Counted from the first letter of the stretch, positions 25,593 to 36,442 are shown. The stretch: 64,000 nucleotides of DNA from Paeniglutamicibacter sulfureus (GCF_039535115.1 NZ_BAAAWO010000001.1:1798001-1862000), one strand, 5' to 3'. The notes: generated from the sequence alone by a model not told the origin. Numbers and translations: made by a program.

Positions 25593-25620
25593 GCGGCACC
25601 TGCATTGCTGCAGGCGCCGC
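25593..25620 (-). terminator. Second hairpin directly after grpE
   Basis: GCGGC-A-CCTGCA (25593-25604) pairs with TGCAGG-C-GCCGC (25609-25620) around a TTGC loop, starting 11 nt past the grpE stop. Together with the nested hairpin it may reduce read-through into dnaJ. No T-run is present. Confidence 0.6.
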
Positions 25621-25630
25621 GTGTTGGTGC

Positions 25631-26191
25631 CTACTCCCCGAGGGAGACGATCACCTGGGCTGCGCGAAGGATGCGGTCACCCTTCTTGAACCCGGGGCGA
25701 AGCACCTGCGCCACATGGTCCGCCGAGATCTCCGCATGCGGCTGCTGGATCAGTGCCTCGTGGACGTTCGGGTCGAACGCCACGCCGGCCTCGGCGATGC
25801 GCTCCAGGCCGAGGCCCTCGAGCACCGCGTCGAGCTTGTTGGCGATCGAAGCGAACGGCCCGTCGACCAGGTCCCCGTGCAGGCGAGCCGCGTCGATGTC
25901 GTCGAGTACCGGCAGCAGGTTGGTGAAGACCGACTGCACGGCGTTTTCGCGTGCCACGTCCCGGTCGCGCTCGACGCGCTTGCGGTAGTTGACGTATTCG
26001 GCCTGCAGGCGCAACAGGTCCTCGCGCAATTCGGCTTCCTTGTCGCTGGCCGGGGTTTGATCCCCGGCCTCGCCGCCGGCCTCATTGAGGATGGCTTCTG
26101 CCTGGCTCAACGCGTCGCCCGAGTCATGGGCTTCGTCAACGGGAGTGACCTCTTCGTGTGAGGTGGCCTCGTCGTGATTTTCCTCTGACAT
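25631..26191 (-). CDS. grpE: Nucleotide exchange factor GrpE
   Basis: 186 aa. Releases ADP from DnaK. The acidic N-terminus (~50 residues) is followed by a long coiled-coil helix (DKEAELREDLLRLQAEYVNYRKRVERDRD) and the C-terminal beta domain with DPNVHEALIQQP and VLRPGFKKGDRILRAAQVIVS, the GrpE signature. SD AAAGGGG precedes the ATG. It starts 15 nt after the dnaK stop. Length is normal for actinobacteria. Confidence 0.97.
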   Translation of the reverse strand: MSEENHDEATSHEEVTPVDEAHDSGDALSQAEAILNEAGGEAGDQTPASDKEAELREDLLRLQAEYVNYRKRVERDRDVARENAVQSVFTNLLPVLDDIDAARLHGDLVDGPFASIANKLDAVLEGLGLERIAEAGVAFDPNVHEALIQQPHAEISADHVAQVLRPGFKKGDRILRAAQVIVSLGE

Positions 26192-26206
26192 GGTCGATGT
26201 GCCCCT

Positions 26207-28162
<1,956 letters not shown>

Positions 28163-28167
28163 TCAAA

Positions 28168-28188
28168 GTTGAGTGACTATCACTCAAC
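28168..28188 (-). promoter_or_regulatory. HAIR operator 2 upstream of dnaK
   Basis: GTTGAGT (28168-28174), 7-bp spacer GACTATC, ACTCAAC (28182-28188): a perfect inverted repeat extended by two more paired bases each side (AA/TT). It sits just upstream of the -35. Confidence 0.9.
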
Positions 28189-28230
28189 TTTGTGTTCAAG
28201 AGGGGTTTTGACGCCCCAAGAACAGAAAAA

Positions 28231-28250
28231 TTCCCCGGAATTCCGGGGAA
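28231..28250 (-). terminator. Intrinsic terminator after the small export protein gene
   Basis: A 20-bp palindrome (stem TTCCCCGG / CCGGGGAA, AATT loop) followed on the minus strand by a run of five T. It ends the small multidrug-export gene before the dnaK control region. Confidence 0.75.
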
Positions 28251-28402
28251 CTGAGAGTTTTCTGTGAGAGCCGTTCGCTGACAGAGATCGGCCGGCCGGG
28301 CCCGCCTCAGCCCGGCCGGGCGTGCCGCCGGGACCAGGTCCAGGCAAGGATTTGGACCCGGTGAGACCTTGTCCTCCCGCCCCGGTCGAGGCCGGCGGGC
28401 AG

Positions 28403-28918
28403 CTAGCTCCCCAGGACCAGATCCACGCCGAGGTAGGCGAGCAGGCCGAAGGCGGTCCCCCAGAGGATGATGGAGATGATTTGCCAGAAGATGACCTTGT
28501 CCTTGGCCGCGCCGAAGGAGACCAGTGCCGCCGAGGTGATTTGGCTTGGCAGGATTGTCTGCCCCAACAGGCTGACGCCGGCAATGCCGTACTTCTCGAA
28601 GGCCGCCCGCAGCCTGGCGTACTTCAGTGACGGTGCTTCTTTCTCCTTGGCCACCTTTCGGCGCACGAAGTGCGCGCCATTGACCAGCAGCAGCATGGAG
28701 GCCACATTGCCCACGACTGCGGCAAAAATCGCAATCACCGGGTTGATGCCTATGACAACGCCGAGTGCCGCGCCGAAGTAGGACTCGATGAAGGGAACGG
28801 CTGCCACCAGCATCACGGCGAGCCACTGCAGCGCAGGAGGGAAACTGGACGTGAACTGCTGCAGGGATTCAATCAAGGCCTTCTCCAAATATCGCAAGGG
28901 TCGCCATGCGGGCTTCAT
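28403..28918 (-). CDS. Small multidrug export family membrane protein (COG2426)
   Basis: 171 aa. About four to five membrane segments; the motif VPFIESYFGAALGVVIGINPVIAIFAAVVGNVASMLLL with the conserved E-S and GN, and GVSLLGQTILPSQITSAALVSFGAAK are typical of the putative small multidrug export family. A true drug-export role is not demonstrated for the family. The exact start is unsure because the N-terminus has no clear SD. Flanked by terminators on both sides, so probably monocistronic. Confidence 0.78.
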   Translation of the reverse strand: MKPAWRPLRYLEKALIESLQQFTSSFPPALQWLAVMLVAAVPFIESYFGAALGVVIGINPVIAIFAAVVGNVASMLLLVNGAHFVRRKVAKEKEAPSLKYARLRAAFEKYGIAGVSLLGQTILPSQITSAALVSFGAAKDKVIFWQIISIILWGTAFGLLAYLGVDLVLGS

Positions 28919-29089
28919 TGCGAAACGGGTGATGCGTTTCGGTGTTCTCCCGCCGAGCAGTGTTCCTCTAGATTATTGGTTCGTCCTGCCGGTCTCGATG
29001 CTCAAAAGGATGATCTCTCATTAGCCCGGACCCGCCGCATTCAGCCAAAGGGATGAAAGTGAAAAGGGTCTTGATCCCCCCTTAACGAA

Positions 29090-29135
29090 GGCTGGGTCCG
29101 GGTTCGCAACTTTCGTTGTGAACCCGGACCCAGCC
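29090..29135 (-). terminator. Long-stem terminator after DEAD-box helicase gene
   Basis: GGCTGGGTCCGGGTTC (29090-29105) pairs with its exact complement (29120-29135), and an inner CAAC/GTTG extends it. The stem is about 20 bp, 40 bp beyond the helicase stop. Confidence 0.85.
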
Positions 29136-29175
29136 GGTGGCTCAAGCCCAGCCACCCGTGGTGGCAGGAAAGGCC

Positions 29176-30978
29176 TTAGGAGTTGCGGCCGTTCGAGGCC
29201 GGCGAGGAGGCACGGCGCGGACCGCGTCCACGGCCTGCCCCGGTTGCGGCTTCCACCTTGGACGCGCCTAGCGCGTCGGCGATGGTGTTGCCGCCGCGCG
29301 GGCGGGAACCGGCGCCGGAACCCTGGCGCTGGCCGGCGTTGTTGCGTGCGGCTGCCGAGCCGCGGTTCGGGACGGCGCCGCGACGGGCCACGTCGCGATC
29401 GTCCTGGCGCACGTCGACACGGCGGTCGGAGCGGTTGTCGGTGCGGCGGTCGCCGCCACGGCCACCGGCAGCAGCATAGCCACGGCCCTCGCCGCGGTTC
29501 TCGGTGCGGCGTTCGCCTCCGCGTCCGGCCGGGGCGTTGCCGCCACGGCCACCGGCGGCAGCGTAGCCACGGCCCTCGCCGCGGTTCTCGGTACGGCGTT
29601 CGCCTCCGCGACCGGCCGGGGCGTTGCCGCCACGGCTCTCGGGGCGACGCTCGCCGCGGTTTTCCTCGCGGCGCTGGCCTTCGCCACCGGCGCTCTTCGC
29701 GGTGCCGCGACCGCCGCGGCGACGGCCGCGGCCGCCTGCTGCGTCGGAGTCGTTCAGGGTGTCCTTGCGGACGGTGGCGGTGCTGCGCAGCTGCGGTGCG
29801 ACATAGGCAACGGTCTCGGCACGCTCACCGACGACGTCGGAAACAACCTGGGCGTTCGGGGTGACCTTGACCATCGGAACCTTGAGGCCTGCGGCCTTGA
29901 GCAGCGACTTCACGTCGCCCTGCTGGTCCGGGGTGGCGATGGTGACAACGGTTCCGTCCGAACCGGCGCGGGCGGTGCGGCCCGAGCGGTGCAGGTAGGC
30001 CTTGTGCTCTGCCGGCGGGTCAATGTGGACCACGAGCTCGACGCCGTCGACGTGCACGCCGCGGGCGGCGACGTCGGTGGCCACCAGCACGCGGGCGTCC
30101 CCGGCCGAGAAGGCGGCGAGGTTGCGGTCGCGGGCATTTTGGCTCAGGTTGCCGTGCAGGTCAACGGTCGGGATGCCGCACTTGGACAGCCACACGGCCA
30201 TCTTCTTGGCGTGGTGCTTGGTGCGCATGAACATGATGCGGCGACCGAAACCCGAGGCCAGGGTGCGGACCAGTTCCTTCTTGTCGTCGTTGGAGACCAG
30301 GAACACGTGGTGCTCCATGGTGTTCACCGCGGCGGTCGGGGCATCGACCGAGTGCACGGTCGGGTTCTCGAGGTAGCGCTGGACCAGCTTGTCCACGCCG
30401 TTGTCCAAGGTGGCGGAGAAGAGCATGTGCTGGATGCCGCGCGGGGCCTGGTCCAGGATGCGCTTGACGACCGGAAGGAAGCCGAGGTCGGCCATGTGGT
30501 CGGCCTCGTCCAGCACGGAAATTTCCACGCGGGACAGGTCGGCGACGCGCTGCTTGAGCAGGTCCTCGAGGCGTCCGGGGCAGGCGATGAGGATGTCAAC
30601 GCCGGCGTTCAGGTCTTTTTCCTGGCGCAGCTGTGAAACGCCACCGAAGACGACGGCAACGCGTAGGTCCACGGCCTTGGCCAGCGGCTCAACGACCTTG
30701 GCGATCTGGGTGGCCAGTTCGCGGGTCGGTGCCATGATCAGGGCACGCGGGAAGCGGGCCTTGCGCGGCTTGGGGTTGGCTGCCAGTCGGGCCACCACCG
30801 GGAGGGAGAAGGCCAGGGTCTTGCCCGAGCCGGTCTGACCGCGGCCGAGCACGTCGCCGCCGTTCAGGGTGGTGGGAAGGGTGGCTTCCTGGATGGGGAA
30901 TGCGGTTTCGATTCCCTGCGCCGCGAGGACGTCGGCAAAGGTTGCGGGCACGCCAAGGGAAGTGAATGAAGGACTCAC
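29176..30978 (-). CDS. DEAD-box ATP-dependent RNA helicase with RG-rich tail
   Basis: About 600 aa. Unwinds structured RNA; homologues act in ribosome assembly and cold adaptation. Motifs: Q-motif [17 protein letters not shown], Ia APTRELA, II DEAD in [23 protein letters not shown] including [20 protein letters not shown] and [10 protein letters not shown]. The C-terminal ~180 residues are low-complexity Arg/Gly-rich with NRGE(G/R)R blocks and an 87-bp tandem duplication. Start GTG 30978 has GAGAGAAAG at ~6 nt; a GTG at 31005 gives nine more residues lacking similarity. Confidence 0.93.
   Translation of the reverse strand: MSPSFTSLGVPATFADVLAAQGIETAFPIQEATLPTTLNGGDVLGRGQTGSGKTLAFSLPVVARLAANPKPRKARFPRALIMAPTRELATQIAKVVEPLAKAVDLRVAVVFGGVSQLRQEKDLNAGVDILIACPGRLEDLLKQRVADLSRVEISVLDEADHMADLGFLPVVKRILDQAPRGIQHMLFSATLDNGVDKLVQRYLENPTVHSVDAPTAAVNTMEHHVFLVSNDDKKELVRTLASGFGRRIMFMRTKHHAKKMAVWLSKCGIPTVDLHGNLSQNARDRNLAAFSAGDARVLVATDVAARGVHVDGVELVVHIDPPAEHKAYLHRSGRTARAGSDGTVVTIATPDQQGDVKSLLKAAGLKVPMVKVTPNAQVVSDVVGERAETVAYVAPQLRSTATVRKDTLNDSDAAGGRGRRRGGRGTAKSAGGEGQRREENRGERRPESRGGNAPAGRGGERRTENRGEGRGYAAAGGRGGNAPAGRGGERRTENRGEGRGYAAAGGRGGDRRTDNRSDRRVDVRQDDRDVARRGAVPNRGSAAARNNAGQRQGSGAGSRPRGGNTIADALGASKVEAATGAGRGRGPRRASSPASNGRNS
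29461..29634. repeat. Two tandem 87-bp copies in the helicase tail
   Basis: 29461-29547 and 29548-29634 are nearly identical, differing at only a few positions (for example GCAGCAGCATAG versus GCGGCAGCGTAG). In frame, each encodes 29 residues containing [22 protein letters not shown]. Confidence 0.9.
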
Positions 30979-31162
30979 GTGGTACTTTCTCTCAAAGCTT
31001 CGCACGACGGTTTCGGCGCGCGTGGTCGCCGAAGAAAAGAGAGAACCAAGATGGCGCTAGGCGCACATCGACCGGCCGCGAGCGGCTCCCGCAAGGGGAG
31101 ACGGAGCATGCGGCGGGTCGGGAAATCCAGTCTGTCGACGCATAGACCCTCGGATGGCAAGC

Positions 31163-31190
31163 AGAGTACTTGCACCTTACCGATCTACAA
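31163..31190 (-). promoter_or_regulatory. Candidate promoter of DEAD-box helicase, long leader
   Basis: TTGTAG (complement 31185-31190), 16 bp, TACTCT (complement 31163-31168). A start near 31156 would give a leader of about 178 nt before GTG 30978, holding a CTCCC-GCAA-GGGAG hairpin. Confidence 0.45.
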
Positions 31191-31236
31191 GTAACCAGCT
31201 TATCAGTACCCGGCCCGTCGCCGAACGAGAGATCCG

Positions 31237-33381
31237 TTACCTTGTGCTTCCGAGCTTGCTCGGCCACCAGACCTTGGGGCCGATGTCGCGGACCAGCGCC
31301 GGAACCAGCAGCGACCGAACGACCAAGGTGTCGAGCAGGACGCCGAAGGCCACGATGAATCCGAGCTGGACCAGGAACATGATGGGGATGATGCCCAGGG
31401 CGGCGAAGGTCGCGGCCAGCACGACGCCCGCGGAGGTGATCACCCCTCCGGTGACCGCCAGCCCGCGCAGGACCCCCGAACGCGTCCCGTGGACCAAGGA
31501 TTCCTCCCTGACCCGGGTCATCAGGAAGATGTTGTAGTCAACCCCCAGCGCCACCAGGAACACAAAGCCGAAGAGCGGAACCGACGGATCGGCTCCGGCG
31601 AAGTTGAAGAGGCCGTCGAACACCCATGCAGAGACGCCCATGGCCGTGCCGTAGGACAGCAAGGTGGTTGCCACCAACAGCACCGGGGCCAGGATCGATC
31701 TCAGCAGCAACATCAGGATCACCAGGATGGCACCGAGAATCAGCGGAATGATCTTGACCAGGTCCGCTTGGGCGGTCGTGGCGGTGTCGGCCAGGGTTGC
31801 GGTGGTTCCGCCGACCAACGAGCCGGCATCCACCTGGTGGAGCAGGTTGCGCAGGTCGATCAGCGTGGACTTGGCCGCATCGGAATCCGCCGCGTCGTTC
31901 AGGGTGATGGATATCAGGCTGCGTCCCTCGACCAGCTGTGGCTCCCTGCCTGCCTGGGCCAACGCCGGCCCGCCGTCGGCTGCCTGAAGATAGGCCGAGG
32001 CCACCCCGTCGGCGTCCTGCACCGAGGCCAGCGACTCGTTCGCCTTGGATTCATCGACGATGGCAAACAAGGGGCTCCCGGTGCCACCCGGGAAATGTTC
32101 GCCCAGCACGATTTGCCCGTCGCGGGAATCGGTCTGGCCCAGGACCAGTTCGCTCTGCGGCACACCCGAGGCCTTCAACTGCGTCATGCCCAGCGCCCCG
32201 GCGGCCAGCACCAGCGCGGTCAGCACCCAGATGGGTCGGGGATGGCGGCCGACAAAACCGGCGACGCGTCCCCACAGGCCCGCGGGCAACTCCTCGGGGG
32301 CCAGCCGGGCCTCCGGCTTGGGCATGAAGGGCCAGTAGGCCTTCCTGCCCAGCAGTGCCAAGGCGGCGGGCAGGAAGGTCAGGGCCGCGATGATGGAGAA
32401 AACGATGCCGCTGGCCCCAATGGGGCCCAACGCCTTGTTGGAATTGAGGTCCGAGAAGAGCAGGCACAGCAGGCCCGCGGTCACGGTGCCGCCGGAGGCC
32501 AGGATCGGTTCCGCGGATCGCTTCCACGCAGTCGCCACCGCTTCCCAGCGATCCTTCCCGCCGGACAGCGCTTCCTTGTGCCTGGCCACGAACAGCAGGG
32601 AATAGTCTGTCGCCGCACCGATGACGAGTATCGAGAGGATGCCCTGGCTTTGCCCGTCCAACCGGATCCAGCCTTCCTTGGCCATGAAGTACACCGCCAA
32701 GATGGCTGCGCAGAGCGCGGCGACGGCGGTGAAGAGCACCGTGAGGGGCAACAGGACAGAGCGGTAGACCAGCAGCAGGATCAGGAAGACCGCGCCGAGC
32801 GCCACGCCCAGCAGGACGCCGTCGATCCCGCCGAAGGCCTCAACGAGGTCGGCGCTGAAGCCGGCGGGCCCGGTGACGTAGGCACGGGTGCCAGCGGGGA
32901 CCCGCTCGCCCAGCTCGGCCCGTAGCGTCTCTACGGCATCCTCGACCTCGCCACTGCCATCCAGCGGAACGAGCAACTGGGCGGCAAGTCCGTCCTCGGA
33001 GGCGAAGGGACCGACAATGTCGCCGTCCAGTCCGTCCAGGTCCTTCAGCGATGCCGTCAGGGCCTTGATTTCCTCTTGGTCGATGGCCGATTCCCCGGCA
33101 ATCACCACCACCGCCGGGATGGCGTCGGAAGTGCGGAACTTCGCCTGCCACTCAAGGGCGCGGGTCGCCTCGGCAGTGGCCGGCAGGAAAGCCGCCTGGT
33201 CATTGGTCTGCACCTCGCCGAGTTTGCCGAAGGTCGGCCCGCCCACGCCCGCGATGCCCAGCCACAGCGCCACCAGCACGACGGCCAGCACCGCGCGGAA
33301 GACCGCCTTGCCCGTTCCGGGCCGGCGATTCATTACCCGCTGGCCGGGGCCACTCCCGGCCCCCATGACGTGATTGCCCAT
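31237..33381 (-). CDS. MMPL (RND-superfamily) transporter
   Basis: About 714 aa. A membrane exporter of lipids or hydrophobic compounds driven by the proton gradient. Two repeats each hold a first helix, an extracytoplasmic loop and five helices; conserved patterns GAATDYSLLFVARHKE and LGVDYNIFLMTRVREE (GxxxDY) are the proton-relay Asp-Tyr motifs. ATG 33381 was chosen because GAGGGG lies 7 nt upstream; the 25 residues further up the frame lie in the operator region. Divergently transcribed from a MarR regulator, with palindromes between them, so its expression is probably MarR-controlled. Substrate unknown. Confidence 0.93.
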   Translation of the reverse strand: MGNHVMGAGSGPGQRVMNRRPGTGKAVFRAVLAVVLVALWLGIAGVGGPTFGKLGEVQTNDQAAFLPATAEATRALEWQAKFRTSDAIPAVVVIAGESAIDQEEIKALTASLKDLDGLDGDIVGPFASEDGLAAQLLVPLDGSGEVEDAVETLRAELGERVPAGTRAYVTGPAGFSADLVEAFGGIDGVLLGVALGAVFLILLLVYRSVLLPLTVLFTAVAALCAAILAVYFMAKEGWIRLDGQSQGILSILVIGAATDYSLLFVARHKEALSGGKDRWEAVATAWKRSAEPILASGGTVTAGLLCLLFSDLNSNKALGPIGASGIVFSIIAALTFLPAALALLGRKAYWPFMPKPEARLAPEELPAGLWGRVAGFVGRHPRPIWVLTALVLAAGALGMTQLKASGVPQSELVLGQTDSRDGQIVLGEHFPGGTGSPLFAIVDESKANESLASVQDADGVASAYLQAADGGPALAQAGREPQLVEGRSLISITLNDAADSDAAKSTLIDLRNLLHQVDAGSLVGGTTATLADTATTAQADLVKIIPLILGAILVILMLLLRSILAPVLLVATTLLSYGTAMGVSAWVFDGLFNFAGADPSVPLFGFVFLVALGVDYNIFLMTRVREESLVHGTRSGVLRGLAVTGGVITSAGVVLAATFAALGIIPIMFLVQLGFIVAFGVLLDTLVVRSLLVPALVRDIGPKVWWPSKLGSTR

Positions 33382-33447
33382 GATCCAACCCCTCGTTGTT
33401 CGGGCGGCTTTGCGCCCACATCCCGCTACGTCTCCACCAAAGAGTAT

Positions 33448-33474
33448 TTCCATCATGGAACTATTTCAAGTTCC
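33448..33474. promoter_or_regulatory. Overlapping palindromes, candidate MarR operator
   Basis: TTCCAT-C-ATGGAA (33448-33460) is a perfect 6+1+6 palindrome sharing GGAA with GGAACT-N6-AGTTCC (33457-33474). Both lie in the divergent MMPL/marR region, just upstream of the marR -10 box. Confidence 0.7.
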
Positions 33475-33478
33475 GACA

Positions 33479-33484
33479 TAGAAT
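33479..33484 (+). promoter_or_regulatory. -10 box for leaderless marR mRNA
   Basis: TAGAAT lies 7 nt before ATG 33492 and 4 bp after the palindromes. Confidence 0.55.
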
Positions 33485-33491
33485 GGTCCGC

Positions 33492-33956
33492 ATGGATCCC
33501 GCCGCCGCCTTCGAACTCGTCCTGCTACTTCAGCAGTTCGGTCAGGCATCGGACCGTTACGTCGAATCGACCGGGACCCGGCACAAGACCCACCGCACGG
33601 ACATGAACGCCCTGGCCGTCATCATGCGCTTCGAACGTGCGGGAAACCCTCCGACCCCGGGCGACCTCTCGCGGACCCTGCAACTGAGTTCACCGGCCAC
33701 CAGCGCCATGCTGGATCGGCTCGAGCGCGTTGGCCACATCGAGCGCCTGCGCATCGACAAGGACCGCCGCGTGGTCCGCATCAAGATGACCCCGAAGGCG
33801 CAGGCCGACGGGCGTGCCATGTTTGCGCCCCTGGCGGCGCGCATGATGGAGGTCATTTCCACCTACACCGACGAGGAAGTGAAGCTGGTTTCCCGCTTCA
33901 TGGCCGACGCGGCGGCCGGCGTGGACAGGGCACGGAACGACGCGGAGCACCCCTAG
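33492..33956 (+). CDS. MarR-family transcriptional regulator
   Basis: About 154 aa. A winged-helix dimeric repressor: dimerisation helix at the N-terminus, HTH DLSRTLQLSSPATSAMLDRLERVGHIER, wing DKDRRVVRIKMTPKAQ with the conserved DxRxxxxxLT-type strand. It is divergent from the MMPL exporter with palindromic DNA in between, and autorepression plus repression of the exporter is the natural model (inference). ATG 33483 is also in frame but lies inside the -10 box, so ATG 33492 is used. Confidence 0.92.
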   Translation: MDPAAAFELVLLLQQFGQASDRYVESTGTRHKTHRTDMNALAVIMRFERAGNPPTPGDLSRTLQLSSPATSAMLDRLERVGHIERLRIDKDRRVVRIKMTPKAQADGRAMFAPLAARMMEVISTYTDEEVKLVSRFMADAAAGVDRARNDAEHP

Positions 33957-33972
33957 CCGCGCTCGCCGGGCC

Positions 33973-34028
33973 GCGTCCCTGCGAGCGCGTCCCTGCGAGC
34001 GCGTCCCTGCGAGCGCGGCCCTGCGAGC
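33973..34028. repeat. Four tandem copies of a 14-bp repeat
   Basis: GCGTCCCTGCGAGC is repeated four times (33973, 33987, 34001, 34015; the last has one change), followed by a partial copy, between marR and the glycosidase gene. Period 14 bp is not a codon multiple. Confidence 0.9.
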
Positions 34029-34107
34029 GCGGCACGGGCTCACGTTCCGGGAAGGGCTCCTCCCCCGGCCTTGCCCGCCTCCTCTGGCCCGCGGCGGCGA
34101 TTCGCAC

Positions 34108-34113
34108 TAGGCT
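34108..34113 (+). promoter_or_regulatory. Candidate -10 box upstream of GH1 glycosidase
   Basis: TAGGCT would place the transcription start near 34120, leaving a ~53-nt leader carrying GAGGA (34156-34160) before ATG 34173. Confidence 0.35.
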
Positions 34114-34172
34114 CGTGGCAACCGTCGGCCGAACGCTGGTGCGTTCATGATCGTTGAGGACCACTCCCCGCC

Positions 34173-35663
34173 ATGACCGAACTCCCCACCACCGGCACGC
34201 CCCACCCGCTTGCCGCCGGACTCGATTCCACACGCACCCTTGAGTTTCCACCCGGATTCCGCTTCGGCTCCGCCACTGCGGCCTTCCAGATCGAGGGCGC
34301 CGCCCATGAGGAGGGCCGCGAGGATTCCATCTGGGATGCGTTTTGCCGGGTGCCCGGCGCCGTCTTCGAGGGGCACGACGGATCCGTTGCCGCGGACCAC
34401 TACCACCGGATGCCGCAGGACGTGGCGCTCATGGCCGAGCTCGGACTGGACACCTACAGGTTCTCCACCTCGTGGGCGCGGATCAAGCCCGGGGACCGGA
34501 CCCTGAACCCCAAGGGGCTGGACTTCTACTCGCGTTTGGTCGATGAACTGCTGGGCCGCGGGATCGCCCCGTGGCTCACGCTCTACCACTGGGACCTGCC
34601 GCAGGCGCTGCAGGAGCGCGGCGGCTGGGCCAACCGCGATACCGCCTACCGCTTTGCCGACTACGCGCTTGAAGTGTTCGAGCACCTGAAGGACCGTGTC
34701 ACCGACTGGACCACGCTGAACGAGCCGTGGTGTTCTTCCTTCCTTTCCTATGCAGGCGGCGAGCACGCCCCCGGGCACACGAACCCGGAAGAGGCGGTGG
34801 CAGCGGCGCACCATCTGCTGCTGGGGCACGGGCTGGCCAGCGGCGCCATGCGGGAAGTGGCGGACAAGGAGCACCGGCTGGGGATCACGCTCAACTTCAC
34901 CGTGGCAGATCCGGCCAACCCCGCCAACGCGGTCGACGTCGATGCCGCACGGCGCATCGACGGCGCCTTCAACCGCATCTTCCTCGATCCAATTTTCCGC
35001 GGCCAATACCCGACGGATGTGCTCGAGGACATGGCCGAGGCCGGACTTGAACGCCACATCCGCGGCAACGACCTGGAGGTCATCGCCGCTCCCATCGACG
35101 TGCTGGGCGTGAACTACTACAACGGCGAGCTGGTGGCCGGGCCCACGACGCCGCCAGCACCCGATGAGTCGCTGGTGTTCGCCTCGGATCGCGGCCTGCC
35201 CCGCCGCTCCCCGATAGTGGGCAGCGAACGGGTGGGGCGCGCCTGGCGGGACCTGCCACGCACGGCCATGGGCTGGGAGGTCCAACCCGGGGGACTGGAG
35301 CGACTGCTGCTGCGCTTGGAGGAGCACTACACCGGCCCGGCCGGCATCCCCATGGTGATCACGGAGAACGGCGCCGCCTATGACGACGTGGCCGACGAAG
35401 CGGGCTTTGTCGATGATTCCGGGGACCGACTGTCCTTCATCGACGCGCACCTTCGCGCCACGCACCGGGCCATGGAGCAGGGCGCGGACGTGCGCGGGTA
35501 TCTGGTGTGGTCGCTCATGGACAATTTCGAGTGGTCCTTCGGGTACGACAAGCGCTTCGGGATCGTGCGAGTCGACTATGACACCCAGGCCCGCATCCCC
35601 AAGGCCTCGGCCAAGTGGTACGCGCAGGTTGCGGCCTCGCACCGTCTGCCGGCCCGCCGGTAA
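34173..35663 (+). CDS. Family 1 glycoside hydrolase (beta-glucosidase type)
   Basis: 496 aa. Retaining beta-glycosidase. N-terminal signature FRFGSATAAFQIEGA; acid/base Glu in TTLNEPWC (TxNEP); nucleophile Glu in MVITENGAAY (I/VTENG); C-terminal GYLVWSLMDNFEWSFGY with the conserved Trp-Ser. No signal peptide, so intracellular. Sugar specificity (gluco-, galacto- or phospho-sugars) cannot be fixed; the residues usual for phospho-sugar binding are not apparent. No adjacent sugar transporter or LacI regulator is seen. Confidence 0.94.
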   Translation: MTELPTTGTPHPLAAGLDSTRTLEFPPGFRFGSATAAFQIEGAAHEEGREDSIWDAFCRVPGAVFEGHDGSVAADHYHRMPQDVALMAELGLDTYRFSTSWARIKPGDRTLNPKGLDFYSRLVDELLGRGIAPWLTLYHWDLPQALQERGGWANRDTAYRFADYALEVFEHLKDRVTDWTTLNEPWCSSFLSYAGGEHAPGHTNPEEAVAAAHHLLLGHGLASGAMREVADKEHRLGITLNFTVADPANPANAVDVDAARRIDGAFNRIFLDPIFRGQYPTDVLEDMAEAGLERHIRGNDLEVIAAPIDVLGVNYYNGELVAGPTTPPAPDESLVFASDRGLPRRSPIVGSERVGRAWRDLPRTAMGWEVQPGGLERLLLRLEEHYTGPAGIPMVITENGAAYDDVADEAGFVDDSGDRLSFIDAHLRATHRAMEQGADVRGYLVWSLMDNFEWSFGYDKRFGIVRVDYDTQARIPKASAKWYAQVAASHRLPARR

Positions 35664-35701
35664 CGGCTGGCCGCGGGTACGGGAGGGTCGGGGAGCTGCC
35701 C

Positions 35702-35707
35702 TAAACT
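35702..35707 (+). promoter_or_regulatory. -10 box for leaderless lysE-family mRNA
   Basis: TAAACT lies 6 nt before the GTG start at 35714; no SD is present. Confidence 0.5.
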
Positions 35708-35713
35708 TGAGCG

Positions 35714-36334
35714 GTGACTCTTTCCCTGTGGCTTTCGCTTCTTGGCGCCTCGACGCTGATCAGTTTCACCCCGGGCGCCGGGGCAATCAACACCATGACC
35801 AACTCGTTGAACTCCGGGTTCCGCCGTTCCATGTGGGGAATCCTGGGCCAGCAGGCGGCGCTGCTGGTCCACGTGGTCGTGGTCGCTGCCGGAGTCGGGC
35901 TGCTGGTCTCCCGTTCCCCGGCGGCCTTCACCGCCATCCGCTACGCCGGGGCCGCCTACCTGGTGTACCTGGGCGTGCGGCTGATCTTGGCCAAGCCGCA
36001 GGATGCGGCGGAGCTTGACGTCAAGGGCCGGGAATCGGCACTCTCGATGTTCAGGCGCGGGCTGTGGATCAACCTGCTCAACCCCAAGGCCATCGTGTTC
36101 TTCCTGGCCTTCACACCGCAGTTCATTCGCCTCGATGCCCCCGCGCTGCCACAGTACCTGGTCTTCATCGGCACCATCGTGGCGGTGGACATCATGGTGA
36201 TGTGGCTGTTCTTCGCAGCCTCGGCCAAGAGCTTCAGCCGCTTCACGGCCACCGAGCGTGGCCAGCGGATCCTGAATCTGGTCTTCGGCACGCTCTTCAT
36301 CTTCGTCGCAGCCCTGCTGGTCTTCATCCACTGA
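35714..36334 (+). CDS. LysE family amino-acid exporter
   Basis: 206 aa with about six membrane helices. The family start LWLSLLGASTLISFTPGAGAINTM with FTPG, and the mid-protein GLWINLLNPKAIVFFLAF (NPKA) are diagnostic of LysE/RhtB proteins, which export amino acids or related small molecules. GTG start. Substrate unknown. It lies alone between the glycosidase and the phosphatase-like gene. Confidence 0.92.
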   Translation: MTLSLWLSLLGASTLISFTPGAGAINTMTNSLNSGFRRSMWGILGQQAALLVHVVVVAAGVGLLVSRSPAAFTAIRYAGAAYLVYLGVRLILAKPQDAAELDVKGRESALSMFRRGLWINLLNPKAIVFFLAFTPQFIRLDAPALPQYLVFIGTIVAVDIMVMWLFFAASAKSFSRFTATERGQRILNLVFGTLFIFVAALLVFIH

Positions 36335-36442
36335 GTCGCTGCAACCCCGCGCCATGCCCCTCGGAAGGCCCAGCCAAGGCCACAATCCGATAACCATCGC
36401 GGCGAACCGTGTTTGGTCCTGTCACGAGGTGCTTCAGGGCCC

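Noticed and set aside
29461..29634. CRISPR-like direct repeats
   Set aside because: The two 87-bp copies are in frame within the helicase gene and abut each other without unique spacers.
33973..34028. CRISPR or attachment-site candidate
   Set aside because: 14-bp units are contiguous without spacers, no cas, integrase or tRNA gene is adjacent.
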